A stretch of DNA of 64,000 bases from Paenibacillus sp. yr247 (GCF_900103825.1 NZ_FNIF01000002.1:837099-901098), one strand, 5' to 3'; shown: positions 1-8,535, counted from the first letter of the stretch. Program-made: numbers and translations. Notes: generated by a model from the sequence alone, not told the origin.

Positions 1-841
1 ATCCTAATTCACCATCCGGCAGGAGAACTTTAGCCGGAAGCTTAGAAGGTTCCCTATTCACGCTGCGCGACCAATGGTCATCCGCGTGAAGCCCGCGTAC
101 CACGCCGTCTACGGCGAGCGCGTCATCCAAGCTGTGCGCAAAGACGGTTACACAGTCTAAACTCGCACAGGCAGGCACTACCCCTTTGGTTGGCCAAGCG
201 CCGAGACTCGGCTTATAGCCAACCAATCGATTCAAAGCAGCAGGCACGCGTCCCGAGCCCGCTGTGTCCGTGCCAAGCGAGAAAGCCGCTTGGCCACGCG
301 CCACGGAGACGGCTGAGCCCGAGCTCGAGCCGCCGCTGATCAGTTCCGGGCGCAGTGCATTATGCGCGTCACCGTACGGACTTCTCGCGCCGACAAGTCC
401 GGTCGCGAATTGGTCCAAGTTCGTCTTGCCGAGCGGAATCGCTCCTGCGGCAATCAATCTTTCCACGACGCTCGCATGTTCCGTCGGCGTATACGCATAC
501 TCCGCGCAGCCAGCTGTCGTTGGTACCCCTGCCAGATCAATGTTATCTTTGATCGCAAAAGGAATCCCCCACAATGGCGCATCAGCCATTGACACAGACT
601 TTAATCCATCCAAATAAGGTTGAATCGCATCCATCTTGGGCGGTGTGATCCAAATATTCATAGCCACGTCATCCAATGAGCGCTGCACAATAGCCGCGAT
701 CACCTCTTGCGGAGTTAATTCTTGTTTTTCATACTTATCCAGGAGCCACGAGATACTTAACTCCTTTGGCACTTCGACCGTGATTTTCTTTCCATTTCTC
801 TCATTCTGTTCAATCTTTTCTACTTTGTTAGCCTCAGTCAT
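1..841 (-). CDS. atzF: Allophanate hydrolase, amidase domain (C-terminal part beyond left edge)
   Basis: Hydrolyses allophanate to CO2 and ammonia, the last step of urea/guanidine breakdown via carboxylation. The first 280 residues are present and the rest lies off the window. It is an amidase-signature protein: the Lys of AIKDN lies near residue 95, the Ser-rich loop GGSSSGSA near 170-178, and GTDTAGSGR, with the candidate nucleophile Ser, near 194. This matches the Lys-Ser-Ser triad of AtzF. The ATG at 841 follows GGAGAGAGGTG and lies 18 bp after the carboxylase stop, so it is the last visible gene of the operon. About 840 bp are seen, against roughly 1.8 kb for a full AtzF with its C-terminal domain. 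The amidase call is certain from motifs. Allophanate specificity is inferred from the neighbouring carboxylase. Confidence 0.93.
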   Translation of the reverse strand, partial: MTEANKVEKIEQNERNGKKITVEVPKELSISWLLDKYEKQELTPQEVIAAIVQRSLDDVAMNIWITPPKMDAIQPYLDGLKSVSMADAPLWGIPFAIKDNIDLAGVPTTAGCAEYAYTPTEHASVVERLIAAGAIPLGKTNLDQFATGLVGARSPYGDAHNALRPELISGGSSSGSAVSVARGQAAFSLGTDTAGSGRVPAALNRLVGYKPSLGAWPTKGVVPACASLDCVTVFAHSLDDALAVDGVVRGLHADDHWSRSVNREPSKLPAKVLLPDGELG

Positions 842-859
842 TTACGGACACCTCTCTCC

Positions 860-3800
860 TTAAGCAGATTGTGCAATACCTAGAATCAGCTGTCCTGCAT
901 GAACTTGATCCCCTGGCTTCACTTGAATCATAGAAATAAATCCATCACACGGCGCATGCTGCGGGAATTCCATTTTCATACTTTCGAGAATCGCCAGTTG
1001 ATCACCCTTCTTCACTTGTTCACCTGCAGATACGAGCACTTTCCATACACTTCCTGGCATAATCCCACGCACAGCAACCATACCTGCCGGCAGCTCATCT
1101 TCAGGTTTTTCAGTAATGGTTTCCTGTTCGGATACGTACTCAGCCAATCCCTTTGCCTTCCAATTCTCCCGCTCCGCTTTAAAGGCCTCTTGCTGCTGCT
1201 TACGGAATGTTTCCGTACTCTCCTCGATGGAACCTAAGAATTGCAAATATTCACCTAAGTCAAATGTTGTTTCCTGAATATCCGCTTCATATCGTCCTCG
1301 AGGGAAGTCTTCACGCAGTTGAAGCAATTCCTCTGCGCTCACCTCATAGAATTGAATTTGATCAAAGAACCTTAACAACCAAGGCTTACCCGCCTTGAAG
1401 CTTCCCGTTGAGCGTAGACGATTCCACATTTGAATGGTACGTCCTACGAATTGGTAACCGCCCGGACCTTCCATTCCATACACACACATGTAAGCTCCAC
1501 CGATACCAACGGCATTTTCTGGCGTCCATGTACGTGCCGGATTATATTTCGTCGTTACTAAGCGATGACGCGGATCGACCGGAGTTGCTACTGGAGCACC
1601 CAAGTACACATCTCCTAACCCAAGTACCAAGTAATTAGCGTCATAAACAATCTTTTTAACATCATCAATTGTATCTAATCCATTAATGCGTTGAATGAAT
1701 TCCAGGTTGCTCGGACACCAAGGCGCATCAGGACGCACCCCTTGTTGATAACGCTGAATCGCAAGCTGTGTCGCCGGGTCATCCCAGGAAAGCGGCAAAC
1801 GGACAATCCGGGAAGGAACACGGAACTCTTCCAATGGAGGCAGCGCTGCGTCAATCTCAATAACCTTCCAACACGCCTCGCTTACCGTTATTCGAGAAGG
1901 ATCGATATGAATTTGCAACGAACGAATACCTGGCGTAAAATCCAGCACCGGAATCGAGCCGCTCTCCACAATCGCTTGCAGTAATGCCTGCACTTGGAAA
2001 CGCAGCAGCAAATCCAACTCGAGCTCTCCGTATTCCACAAGCAAATTCTGATCGCCGCAGCAGCGGATCGTGATTGGAAATCTGCGATTAGCTTCTTCAT
2101 GAAAAAGACGAGGATATTCCGGCGTAATCTCTTCATTTACAGCAGGTAGTTGTACATGCACCAACCGCCCATAATCTCCATCACCCATCGCCTGCAAATT
2201 ACTTTCCTGCAAATCACGCAAGGCCTCTGCTTCCGGAAGTGTTAGTAAGTGGAAACGAATCGTATCCCCAGGATGCAGTTGGCCTAGCTTCCAGAACTCG
2301 GCCGACGCCGTTGTCACCGGACAAACGAAACCGCCAAGGCTCGGACCATCAGGTCCAAGAAGAATGGGCATATCCCCCGTCAAATCCAGCGTACCGACTG
2401 CATACGCATTATCGTGAATATTGGATGGATGAAGCCCCGCTTCCCCGCCATCTTCACGTCTCCACAGCGGAGCAGGTCCTTTCAAACGAACCCCCGTCCT
2501 CGAGGAGTTAAAATGCACTTCCCAGCTTGTTTCGGTCAATTGATCCAAGTATTCCGCGTGTAAAAACTCACCTGTACAATGAGGCCCAGGGATCACACCG
2601 ATCGTCCACTCTCGCGTCATCACAGGACGATGCTGAACCGCAAGCTCAGCTGCCTCAGGAACAAGGCTTCCGCCTTCATTCACACCCAGCACATCTCCCG
2701 TACGCAGGGCTCGGCCGCCATGACCACCGAATCCGCCCAGCGTAAACGTGGACGAGCTGCCGAGAATTTTCGGCATATCCAAGCCGCCGCCGATCAGAAG
2801 ATAAGTGCGCATACCTTCTTTCGCCTCGCCGAAGCTCAGCACTTGTCCGCGAGCAGCAAACACCGGTTTATACGTCGCAATAGCCGTTCCATCCAGTTCT
2901 GCTTGCATATCCGCCCCGGTGACGCAGAACCACATGTCGCTGCGGAACTTGTAAGAGCCTCCGCGAAGCGTCATTTCCAGACCGCAGGCATCGTCATCGT
3001 TGCCAAGCAGCTTGTTACCAATACGGAACGAAAGCGGATCCATCGGTCCGCAAGGGGGTACACCCACGTCCCAATGGCGGATGCGGCCCGGGAAGTCCTG
3101 AACGGTGGTTTGGATCCCGCCGTCTACAACTTCCAGAGCCCGTTCCATTGGCTCGAACGTATTCAACAATTGTGTAAAGACGTTCCCGTCTACACAATCT
3201 TTTTCTTGAAGAAGAGCCTGCAAATACAGCAGGTTCGTTGTAATTCCATACATGCGCGTCTCAGCCAGCGCTTCAATCAGCTTACGAATAGCGTCCAAAC
3301 GGTCCGTACCGTGGACAATGATTTTAGCCAGCATCGGATCGTACAGGGTCGTTACTGTCAGCCCATCCCTGACCCAGGTCTCATTCCGCGACTGACTTGA
3401 GAATACCGCACGATCCAGCTGCCCTGTACTCGGACGGAACTGCTGGAGGCAGTCCTCCGCGTAAATCCGCGCTTGGATGCTGTGTCCTGTCGGCTTTCGA
3501 ATAAGTGACTGTATGTCGCTAAGCTCATTCGCCGCTTCACGCACCATCCACTCCACGAGGTCAACACCCAATACTTCCTCCGTCACACCATGCTCAACCT
3601 GAAGTCTCGTGTTTACTTCCAAGAAATAAAACTCATACGTTTCCGGATCATAGAGATACTCCACCGTACCGGCACTTCGATAGCCCGCTTCAGCAGCAAG
3701 ACGCTTCGCCGAGGCAAACATCGCCTCACGGACTTCATCCGACAGATTCGGAGCCGGGCTTTCTTCAATGACCTTCTGGTTGCGACGCTGAATGGAACAA

Positions 3801-4480
3801 TCGCGCTCACCCAATGTAACGACTTCACCAAAGTTATTACCGAAAATCTGCACTTCAACATGACGTGCTCTCGCGATATATTTTTCAAGAAACATGCCGC
3901 CGTTTTTGAAATTTGACTCTGCCAAATGGCGTACACCATCATAAGCAGATCTTAACGTGACTTCATCCGCGCAGACACGCATCCCAATGCCGCCGCCGCC
4001 AGCTGTACTTTTGAGAATAACAGGGTAACCAATACGAGCAGCTTCTGAGATCGCCTCTTCAAGCTCTGTTATCAGCGGTGTACCCGGCAGCATCGGTACG
4101 CCGGCTCTTTCAGCGATTTCCCGAGCAGAATGCTTAAGTCCGAACATTTCCATTTGCTCCGGCGTAGGTCCGATGAACACAATGCCATTCTCTCGGCAAG
4201 CGCGGGCAAAGTCCGCATTTTCACTCAGGAAGCCGTAACCGGGATGAATCGCTTGCGCGCCGGTTTCCAGCGCTGTTTTCAAAATCAATTCTGTATTGAG
4301 ATAGCTTTCTTTCGCCGGCCCTTCACCGATCAGAACAGCTTCATCTGCTCCATCCACGTGTAAACTATCTTGATCTGCCCTCGTATATACAGCAACGGAC
4401 GCAACCCCGAGCTTGCGTAAAGTACGCTCAATGCGTACAGCGATAGCGCCACGATTAGCAATCAGCACTTTGGTAAACAT
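860..4480 (-). CDS. uca: Biotin-dependent urea/guanidine carboxylase
   Basis: ATP- and biotin-dependent carboxylase of about 1206 residues, acting on urea or guanidine in the cytoplasm. Domains in order: biotin carboxylase (about 1-445, with the ATP-grasp glycine loop KSTAGGGGIGMR near 160), an AHS2-type carboxyltransferase half (about 450-770, VVDGGIQTTVQDFPGR), an AHS1-type half (about 790-1010) and a C-terminal biotinyl domain with biotin lysine in ESMKMEF near 1168. I chose the ATG at 4480 (MFTKVLIANRG) because AAGGGGTG lies 8 bp upstream; the ATG 33 bp earlier has no such site. It sits between the DUF1989 genes and allophanate hydrolase. The guanidine-I riboswitch at the head of the operon favours guanidine as true substrate. 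The residue separating guanidine from urea carboxylases was not checked by alignment. Confidence 0.95.
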   Translation of the reverse strand: MFTKVLIANRGAIAVRIERTLRKLGVASVAVYTRADQDSLHVDGADEAVLIGEGPAKESYLNTELILKTALETGAQAIHPGYGFLSENADFARACRENGIVFIGPTPEQMEMFGLKHSAREIAERAGVPMLPGTPLITELEEAISEAARIGYPVILKSTAGGGGIGMRVCADEVTLRSAYDGVRHLAESNFKNGGMFLEKYIARARHVEVQIFGNNFGEVVTLGERDCSIQRRNQKVIEESPAPNLSDEVREAMFASAKRLAAEAGYRSAGTVEYLYDPETYEFYFLEVNTRLQVEHGVTEEVLGVDLVEWMVREAANELSDIQSLIRKPTGHSIQARIYAEDCLQQFRPSTGQLDRAVFSSQSRNETWVRDGLTVTTLYDPMLAKIIVHGTDRLDAIRKLIEALAETRMYGITTNLLYLQALLQEKDCVDGNVFTQLLNTFEPMERALEVVDGGIQTTVQDFPGRIRHWDVGVPPCGPMDPLSFRIGNKLLGNDDDACGLEMTLRGGSYKFRSDMWFCVTGADMQAELDGTAIATYKPVFAARGQVLSFGEAKEGMRTYLLIGGGLDMPKILGSSSTFTLGGFGGHGGRALRTGDVLGVNEGGSLVPEAAELAVQHRPVMTREWTIGVIPGPHCTGEFLHAEYLDQLTETSWEVHFNSSRTGVRLKGPAPLWRREDGGEAGLHPSNIHDNAYAVGTLDLTGDMPILLGPDGPSLGGFVCPVTTASAEFWKLGQLHPGDTIRFHLLTLPEAEALRDLQESNLQAMGDGDYGRLVHVQLPAVNEEITPEYPRLFHEEANRRFPITIRCCGDQNLLVEYGELELDLLLRFQVQALLQAIVESGSIPVLDFTPGIRSLQIHIDPSRITVSEACWKVIEIDAALPPLEEFRVPSRIVRLPLSWDDPATQLAIQRYQQGVRPDAPWCPSNLEFIQRINGLDTIDDVKKIVYDANYLVLGLGDVYLGAPVATPVDPRHRLVTTKYNPARTWTPENAVGIGGAYMCVYGMEGPGGYQFVGRTIQMWNRLRSTGSFKAGKPWLLRFFDQIQFYEVSAEELLQLREDFPRGRYEADIQETTFDLGEYLQFLGSIEESTETFRKQQQEAFKAERENWKAKGLAEYVSEQETITEKPEDELPAGMVAVRGIMPGSVWKVLVSAGEQVKKGDQLAILESMKMEFPQHAPCDGFISMIQVKPGDQVHAGQLILGIAQSA

Positions 4481-4536
4481 CGTATCCACACCCCTTAGAA
4501 TTTCGTAGACCATCTATCTTTCTTAAGTAAAGGAAC

Positions 4537-5187
4537 TTACTTCTCCCAAATAAGAACCTGAATCGGCGTCGGATTATACGCATTACAAGGATTGTTAAGC
4601 TGCGGACAGTTACTGATGAGCACCATCGAGCTGCCTAGCGACTGTACCTCTACATAACAGCCCGGAGCGGATACGCCATCATCGAACTTCAGTCCGCCAT
4701 CCTTTGTTACTGGTACATTCATAAAAAAGTTAATATTCGGCGCCAAATCTCGCTTCGTGTAAGCACCGTCGTGCTGTGCAAGCTGCAGCATAAAGGTATC
4801 GCGGCAGTTATGCATCGACAGCTTATCGTGTGAGTAACGCACCGAGTTGCTTTGAGCCGAGCACGAACCTCCGATCGTATCATGGCGTCCGCAGGTGTCG
4901 GCAACGATTTTGAGCAATTCCTTACCGGATTCTGCTCGGAGGACAGAGCCTGTGCTGAGATAAATATTGCTTTGACCTGCAATCGTCGCGACTGCACTAT
5001 AATGATCTTCCGGATTCTCCGCATCATAAAGCAAGGTGTCTGCCGCCTGATTCCCTTCCAAATCGACAATGCGCAGCACTTGCCCTGGCTTCAAAACCCG
5101 CAACCAACCGTCTCCTGCTTGAATAACTTCGCTATAGATGGCGTCCTCGACGAGACGAGGGCTTTCCACTCGATTAAATACGGCCAT
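4537..5187 (-). CDS. DUF1989 protein, urea carboxylase-associated / carboxyguanidine deiminase subunit
   Basis: 216 residues, family DUF1989, long called urea carboxylase-associated protein. In guanidine degraders two such paralogues form the carboxyguanidine deiminase (CgdAB) that turns carboxyguanidine into allophanate. Visible features are a conserved core with GGSCSAQSN near residue 110, MHNC with Cys128 nearby, and DDGVSAPGCYVEVQSLG near the end, which supplies Cys and Asp/Glu side chains that could bind metal. The ATG follows GAGGAGG with 5 bp spacing. It lies 31 bp after the other DUF1989 gene and 56 bp before the carboxylase, so it is co-transcribed. Which of the two is CgdA and which CgdB cannot be told from sequence alone. 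Confidence 0.9.
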   Translation of the reverse strand: MAVFNRVESPRLVEDAIYSEVIQAGDGWLRVLKPGQVLRIVDLEGNQAADTLLYDAENPEDHYSAVATIAGQSNIYLSTGSVLRAESGKELLKIVADTCGRHDTIGGSCSAQSNSVRYSHDKLSMHNCRDTFMLQLAQHDGAYTKRDLAPNINFFMNVPVTKDGGLKFDDGVSAPGCYVEVQSLGSSMVLISNCPQLNNPCNAYNPTPIQVLIWEK

Positions 5188-5218
5188 TTTAGTTCCTCCT
5201 CAGCATTTTTGCCTACTA

Positions 5219-5938
5219 TTACAAGCCAAGCAGCTTTTGATATTCCCATGTATTTTCAAAAGCTCGGCGATTCTCCGAGCGGTAATTGACACAATAATCA
5301 TCTGCATCCACAGGCTCAGCCTGGAGTACTTCGATTTTTACAGGCACAGATGGATAAGAAGTTCTTGGGTCTAGCGGGTTTGGTGTATTCGATAGGACGA
5401 GCAAGGTATCTAATTCTGTCCGCAGCGTAACCGTTGCTCCAGCCGGGCAATGATCAGCAACAAAATGCATGTCACCATTCTCATCACTAAACACTTTGGA
5501 AAATAAATTCACAACAGGCATCATATCGCGCATGCTGAGTCCGTTACGCACTAGCTCTACGGCAAAGTTTTCTTGCCCGCTCCGCAGCCACTCATTACGC
5601 AGCTTTTGGAAATTCGTCGCGCCATATTTGGCGTCTGTCGCCGTACGGCTCGTGTATCCACTTAGGGGATCATGCCAACCAATGCTATCCTCAACAATGC
5701 TCACTAACGCTCGGCCATTGTCACTCATCAGAACGTTGCCTCGCCTCAGATGAGCTGTATACTGGGCTTTCAACGTATCCGGCATATTGTAGCGCTCTGT
5801 AAGATCCCTTGCGTGGAACAATTGTACGGAAACATTCGCGCCCGCCTCCAGCGCCGTAAAACGAATCAATTTCCCCTTACCAATCGCTCCTGACCATTTG
5901 CCTCCCGGGCCTATCGTCATGTTCCAAATGATTTCCAT
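5219..5938 (-). CDS. DUF1989 protein, second urea carboxylase-associated / carboxyguanidine deiminase subunit
   Basis: About 239 residues, paralogous to the next gene, and the first gene behind the riboswitch. It probably forms the heteromeric carboxyguanidine deiminase with its neighbour. The core GWHDPLSGYTSR aligns in place with the GGSCSAQSN stretch of the paralogue, and DHCPAGATVTLRTELDT aligns with its APGCYVEV segment. The start at 5938 (MEIIWNMTIG) is preceded by AAAGGAGA at 8 bp. An upstream in-frame ATG at 5995 would put the reading frame across the intrinsic terminator at 5970-6015 and is rejected. Function is inferred from family and operon. Confidence 0.88.
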   Translation of the reverse strand: MEIIWNMTIGPGGKWSGAIGKGKLIRFTALEAGANVSVQLFHARDLTERYNMPDTLKAQYTAHLRRGNVLMSDNGRALVSIVEDSIGWHDPLSGYTSRTATDAKYGATNFQKLRNEWLRSGQENFAVELVRNGLSMRDMMPVVNLFSKVFSDENGDMHFVADHCPAGATVTLRTELDTLLVLSNTPNPLDPRTSYPSVPVKIEVLQAEPVDADDYCVNYRSENRRAFENTWEYQKLLGL

Positions 5939-5969
5939 GCTATCGATCTCCTTTACGATGTAGTTAAAC

Positions 5970-6015
5970 AAAAAGGGAGACATCACAAGACTCAAATGTC
6001 TTGGTGATATCTCCC
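5970..6015 (-). terminator. Riboswitch-controlled intrinsic terminator
   Basis: Read on the minus strand this is a stem of about 17 bp (GGGAGATATCACCAAGAC pairing with GTCTTGTGATGTCTCCC), a loop of six, then TTTTTGTTT. The 5' arm begins inside the GGGAGA that closes the guanidine-I aptamer, so aptamer folding and terminator formation compete. This is the expected ON-switch layout: guanidine bound, terminator broken, operon transcribed. Confidence 0.92.
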
Positions 6016-6100
6016 AGGTTTTTATCCTTCCGTGGCGCTCTTATGCAAGAGCGGTTTACTCTCGGACCAGCCCGGCGATAACCGGCGGAACCCTAGTAAA
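6005..6100 (-). ncRNA. Guanidine-I riboswitch (ykkC/yxkD subtype 1)
   Basis: The minus strand carries the hallmark blocks in order: CTAGGGTTCCG at 6097-6087, the GCCGGTTATCGCCGG hairpin, CTGGTCCGAGAGTAAACC, a variable GCTCTTGCATAAGAGC hairpin, then ACGGAAGGATAAAAACC and GGGAGA. These are the conserved ligand-pocket sequences of the guanidine-I class. It is followed directly by the terminator and the guanidine degradation operon, which is one of its two classic contexts (the other is efflux). Confidence 0.96.
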
Positions 6101-6116
6101 CAATCGTATTCGTTTG

Positions 6117-6133
6117 TGTTATTAAACATAACA
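6117..6133. promoter_or_regulatory. GlnR/TnrA box covering the -10 element
   Basis: TGTTATTAAACATAACA matches TGTNAN7TNACA exactly and is nearly a full palindrome. It covers the -10 hexamer of the guanidine operon, a position expected for repression by GlnR in nitrogen excess. Confidence 0.72.
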
Positions 6134-6153
6134 TCACTGAAGAAATGTGTCAA
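6125..6153 (-). promoter_or_regulatory. Sigma-A promoter of the guanidine operon
   Basis: On the minus strand TTGACA (6153-6148), a 17-bp spacer and TATGTT (6130-6125). Transcription would start about 6118, some 20 bp before the riboswitch. The -10 element lies inside a GlnR/TnrA box. Confidence 0.7.
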
Positions 6154-6210
6154 TAACTTCTAGCTATTTTAGTACTTTTATCTAAAATACTTCTCATATG
6201 ATTAGCTAAT

Positions 6211-6227
6211 TGTTATATTAACTTACA
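6211..6227. promoter_or_regulatory. Second GlnR/TnrA box upstream of the guanidine operon promoter
   Basis: TGTTATATTAACTTACA matches TGTNAN7TNACA exactly. Its centre lies 94 bp (about nine helical turns) from the first box and about 100 bp upstream of the predicted start. This suits an activator site or looping between two GlnR dimers. Confidence 0.68.
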
Positions 6228-6315
6228 TATATAACATATATCTAACACAGATAAAGTAAAATTGCATTTTTCCTAATAAGTAAGTAATGATTTATCACAT
6301 AACATTGTTTTCTAG

Positions 6316-6438
6316 GGTTCTGCGATGAATAATGCCTCGGCGGACATACCTTTCTCCACCATACTTGCCGGAGCCTCCATTATCTGCTTCTCATTCCTTG
6401 GCTTTGATACCGTCACAACGATGGCCGAGGAAACTATC
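6316..6438 (+). pseudogene. Remnant of an APC-family amino acid/polyamine permease
   Basis: A short open stretch after an in-frame TAG encodes STILAGASIICFSFLGFD followed by TVTTMAEET. This is one transmembrane helix plus the conserved GFD...EE motif seen in APC permeases such as PuuP/YfnA. There is no start and nothing recognisable on either side, and the frame runs into the 3' end of the convergent oxidoreductase. It is a decayed scrap, perhaps of a transporter once paired with the degradation operon. Confidence 0.6.
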
Positions 6439-6455
6439 GCCACTCGGTTTTCTTT

Positions 6456-7442
6456 TTATTTACGGTCCGCAGGAAACACAAGTCCCATCTGATTTCTAGC
6501 CTCATCCATAATCGCCATGGCTATGCTGGAATTCGCATGTGAATTCGTCTCGGACTCCAATGCTCCGCTTTTAATAAGTCGAATGAACTCCTCCGCTTCA
6601 TAGCGCATCGTTCTTACACCCTGCTCCCGCGTCAGATCTTCCACAGAACCGTCTCGATAACGAATCTCCACCTTTTCAGGCTGGTTAATCTTATCAATGA
6701 CCATCGTTGCGTGCTCGCCTTGAATTTCGGTTGGCAGGTAGGAACTCGCAATTTTGGAGTGCATGATAACGGCATCCATCTCCTTGTAGCTCAGCAGAAG
6801 GCTGCCCTCCCCATCTACCCCCGACTCCAGCAGAACCCCGCTTGCTTGCACACGCTCAGGGCTGCCAAACAGCACTGCCAACGGATAAATACAATAGACG
6901 CCTAAATCCATTAATGAACCATTGGAAAAAATGGGATTGAACGCATTCAGTACCGTTCCCTGCTTATAAGCATCATACCTTGAGGAATATTGGCAATAGC
7001 TTGCAAAATAACGGCGAATCTTTCCAAGCTTATGTAAATTTCCTTGAATAGCTTTGAAATTAGGCATCAACGTGGACTTGAGCGCCTCCATGAACACGAC
7101 TTTATTGCTGCGCGCAGCCTCAATCATCGCGGTAAGCTCCTTCGTATTGGAAGCCGCGGGCTTCTCGCAAATGACATGCTTGCCATGATTCATACAGAGA
7201 ATCGCATATTGAGCGTGAAGCGAATTCGGACTTGCGATATAGACAGCATCGAATTCGTTGCTTTGTACAAATGTATCCAGATTCGAAAATCGATGAGAAA
7301 TCTCAAATTTCCGGGCAAATTCTTCAGCCTTCTGCTCTGTACGTGAGTAAACGGCCGTCAAAACGAACTCCCCAGTCTCACGGGCAGCATGAATGAATTC
7401 CTCAGTGATCCAGTTGGTTCCAATCACAGCAAAACGTATCAT
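6456..7442 (-). CDS. Gfo/Idh/MocA family NAD(P)-dependent oxidoreductase
   Basis: 328-residue cytoplasmic dehydrogenase. The N-terminal Rossmann fold starts at once (MIRFAVIGTNWITEEF), with the family signature CEKPAASN near residue 92 and a C-terminal alpha/beta substrate domain. The canonical GxGxxG is altered to GTNWIT, as in several family members acting on free sugars or dihydrodiols. The start at 7442 has AAAGGAG spaced 6 bp. It is single and not part of the guanidine operon. Substrate unknown; the family oxidises or epimerises sugars and inositols. Confidence 0.85.
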   Translation of the reverse strand: MIRFAVIGTNWITEEFIHAARETGEFVLTAVYSRTEQKAEEFARKFEISHRFSNLDTFVQSNEFDAVYIASPNSLHAQYAILCMNHGKHVICEKPAASNTKELTAMIEAARSNKVVFMEALKSTLMPNFKAIQGNLHKLGKIRRYFASYCQYSSRYDAYKQGTVLNAFNPIFSNGSLMDLGVYCIYPLAVLFGSPERVQASGVLLESGVDGEGSLLLSYKEMDAVIMHSKIASSYLPTEIQGEHATMVIDKINQPEKVEIRYRDGSVEDLTREQGVRTMRYEAEEFIRLIKSGALESETNSHANSSIAMAIMDEARNQMGLVFPADRK

Positions 7443-7568
7443 AGCTTCTCCTTTACACCACTCTTTTTTTATAACTATACCTGATTTGCGATTGTTGAAA
7501 AAGCGCAAACTTCTCTAGTGGAACGATAAGCCTCGCAGCTAATCTCAATCTAATCTTGGACAAGTCTC

Positions 7569-7622
7569 TTGACATGAAACCATTTGGTTTCGTATAATCC
7601 TTTATGTAACCATTTGGTTTCG
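7569..7622 (+). promoter_or_regulatory. Promoter with two repeated operators
   Basis: TTGACA (7569-7574), 18-bp spacer, TATAAT (7593-7598). The spacer is filled by GAAACCATTTGGTTTC (7576-7591), an inverted repeat. The same AACCATTTGGTTTCG core recurs at 7608-7622, exactly 30 bp on, over the start point. Two in-phase sites at this promoter suit autorepression by the ArsR-type regulator encoded at 8536. Confidence 0.75.
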
Positions 7623-7697
7623 CTTTTCACAGGCCTATGTAAAACTTATCTTTTGGATACAATACGAGGAGCAGATCACGGAAAGGAATGACTTACG

Positions 7698-8075
7698 ATG
7701 CAAGAAGAATTGCTGAAGAAACTGCGTTACAAACAAGGACGAGCCCTCGTTCTTTACGCACCTGAAGGCTACGAGCTTGGCGTCGAGGAACCCGTAGAGC
7801 CGAATGGGACTTACGATTTCGTTCAGCTTTTTGTTAACAATGCCGCTGAGGTGGCTGAATGGACACCCAAAGCGATTCCGTATTTGAACGATGACGCTCT
7901 CTTTTGGATTACTTTTCCGAAGCAAATCTCGAAGGTGAAAACAGACATTAACCGTGATATTTTGTTTACCTTGGTACAAGAAATAACGGACTACCGTCCT
8001 GTTAGCAATGTCGCAGTGGACGATAAGTGGTCAGCCTTGCGTTTGCGCCATCAGGATAAAGTAAAAAGCAAGTAA
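7698..8075 (+). CDS. Small DUF3052-like protein of unknown function
   Basis: 125 residues, soluble, no signal or membrane segment. ALVLYAPEGYELG near the N-terminus and LFWITFPKQISKVKTDINRD near residue 77 resemble the DUF3052-type family, in which a WxxxPKxxSxxxTDxNR block is conserved. The ATG follows GGAAAGGAATG. It is the first gene behind the operator-bearing promoter and is followed at 36 bp by an AHSA1-family gene and then an ArsR regulator, so the three form one operon. In Actinobacteria similar proteins occur as small regulators, but I cannot assign a role here. Confidence 0.75.
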   Translation: MQEELLKKLRYKQGRALVLYAPEGYELGVEEPVEPNGTYDFVQLFVNNAAEVAEWTPKAIPYLNDDALFWITFPKQISKVKTDINRDILFTLVQEITDYRPVSNVAVDDKWSALRLRHQDKVKSK

Positions 8076-8111
8076 ATCATACTAAATTAATCATTGGAGG
8101 CACTTATAACG

Positions 8112-8534
8112 ATGGAAAATCAAACTAACACTCTGCCAGATATTAAACAAACACTTGTTTTTAACGCACCTATTCAAAAGGTATGGAATGCCGTAGCGAC
8201 CTCCGAAGGCATCGCGGCTTGGTTCATGCCGAATAATTTCAAGCCAGAGACTGGCTATGAATTCCACTTGGAAGCAGGACCTTTTGGCAATTCCCCTTGT
8301 AAAGTAACCGAAGTTAATCCACCGAACCGTCTTTCTTTTGAGTGGGGCAAGGATTGGTCGCTGACTTTCGAATTGACCGATTTAGAAGGCAAAACCGAGT
8401 TCACCCTCATCCATTCCGGTTGGGATTTGGATAAGGTTACGGAATTCGGTCAACCTCACGCGGCTGTTCGCGAGACGATGTCCCAAGGTTGGGGTGGTCT
8501 GTCGAAGAAACTCGCCGCTTACGTCGAGGCTTAA
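8112..8534 (+). CDS. AHSA1/SRPBCC domain protein
   Basis: 140-residue START-like (SRPBCC) protein forming a hydrophobic ligand cavity. Typical markers are the opening segment VFNAPIQKVWNAVATSEGIA, then WFMP, EWGKDW near the middle, and a C-terminal helix with GWGGLSKKLA. The ATG at 8112 follows GGAGG by 11 bp; the ATG at 8094 overlaps that site and is rejected. Its stop lies one base before the ATG of an ArsR regulator, a pairing very common in Bacillales where the regulator controls both genes. Ligand unknown. Confidence 0.85.
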   Translation: MENQTNTLPDIKQTLVFNAPIQKVWNAVATSEGIAAWFMPNNFKPETGYEFHLEAGPFGNSPCKVTEVNPPNRLSFEWGKDWSLTFELTDLEGKTEFTLIHSGWDLDKVTEFGQPHAAVRETMSQGWGGLSKKLAAYVEA

Positions 8535-8535
8535 G

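Noticed and set aside
2579..3400. 273-codon open frame antisense to the carboxylase
   Set aside because: Shadow of the high-GC carboxylase codons; residues such as HIQAAADQK show no protein family, and no ribosome binding site.
5939..5995. In-frame N-terminal extension of the first guanidine-operon gene starting at ATG 5995
   Set aside because: It would be coded inside the riboswitch terminator stem, and a better start with AAAGGAGA exists at 5938.
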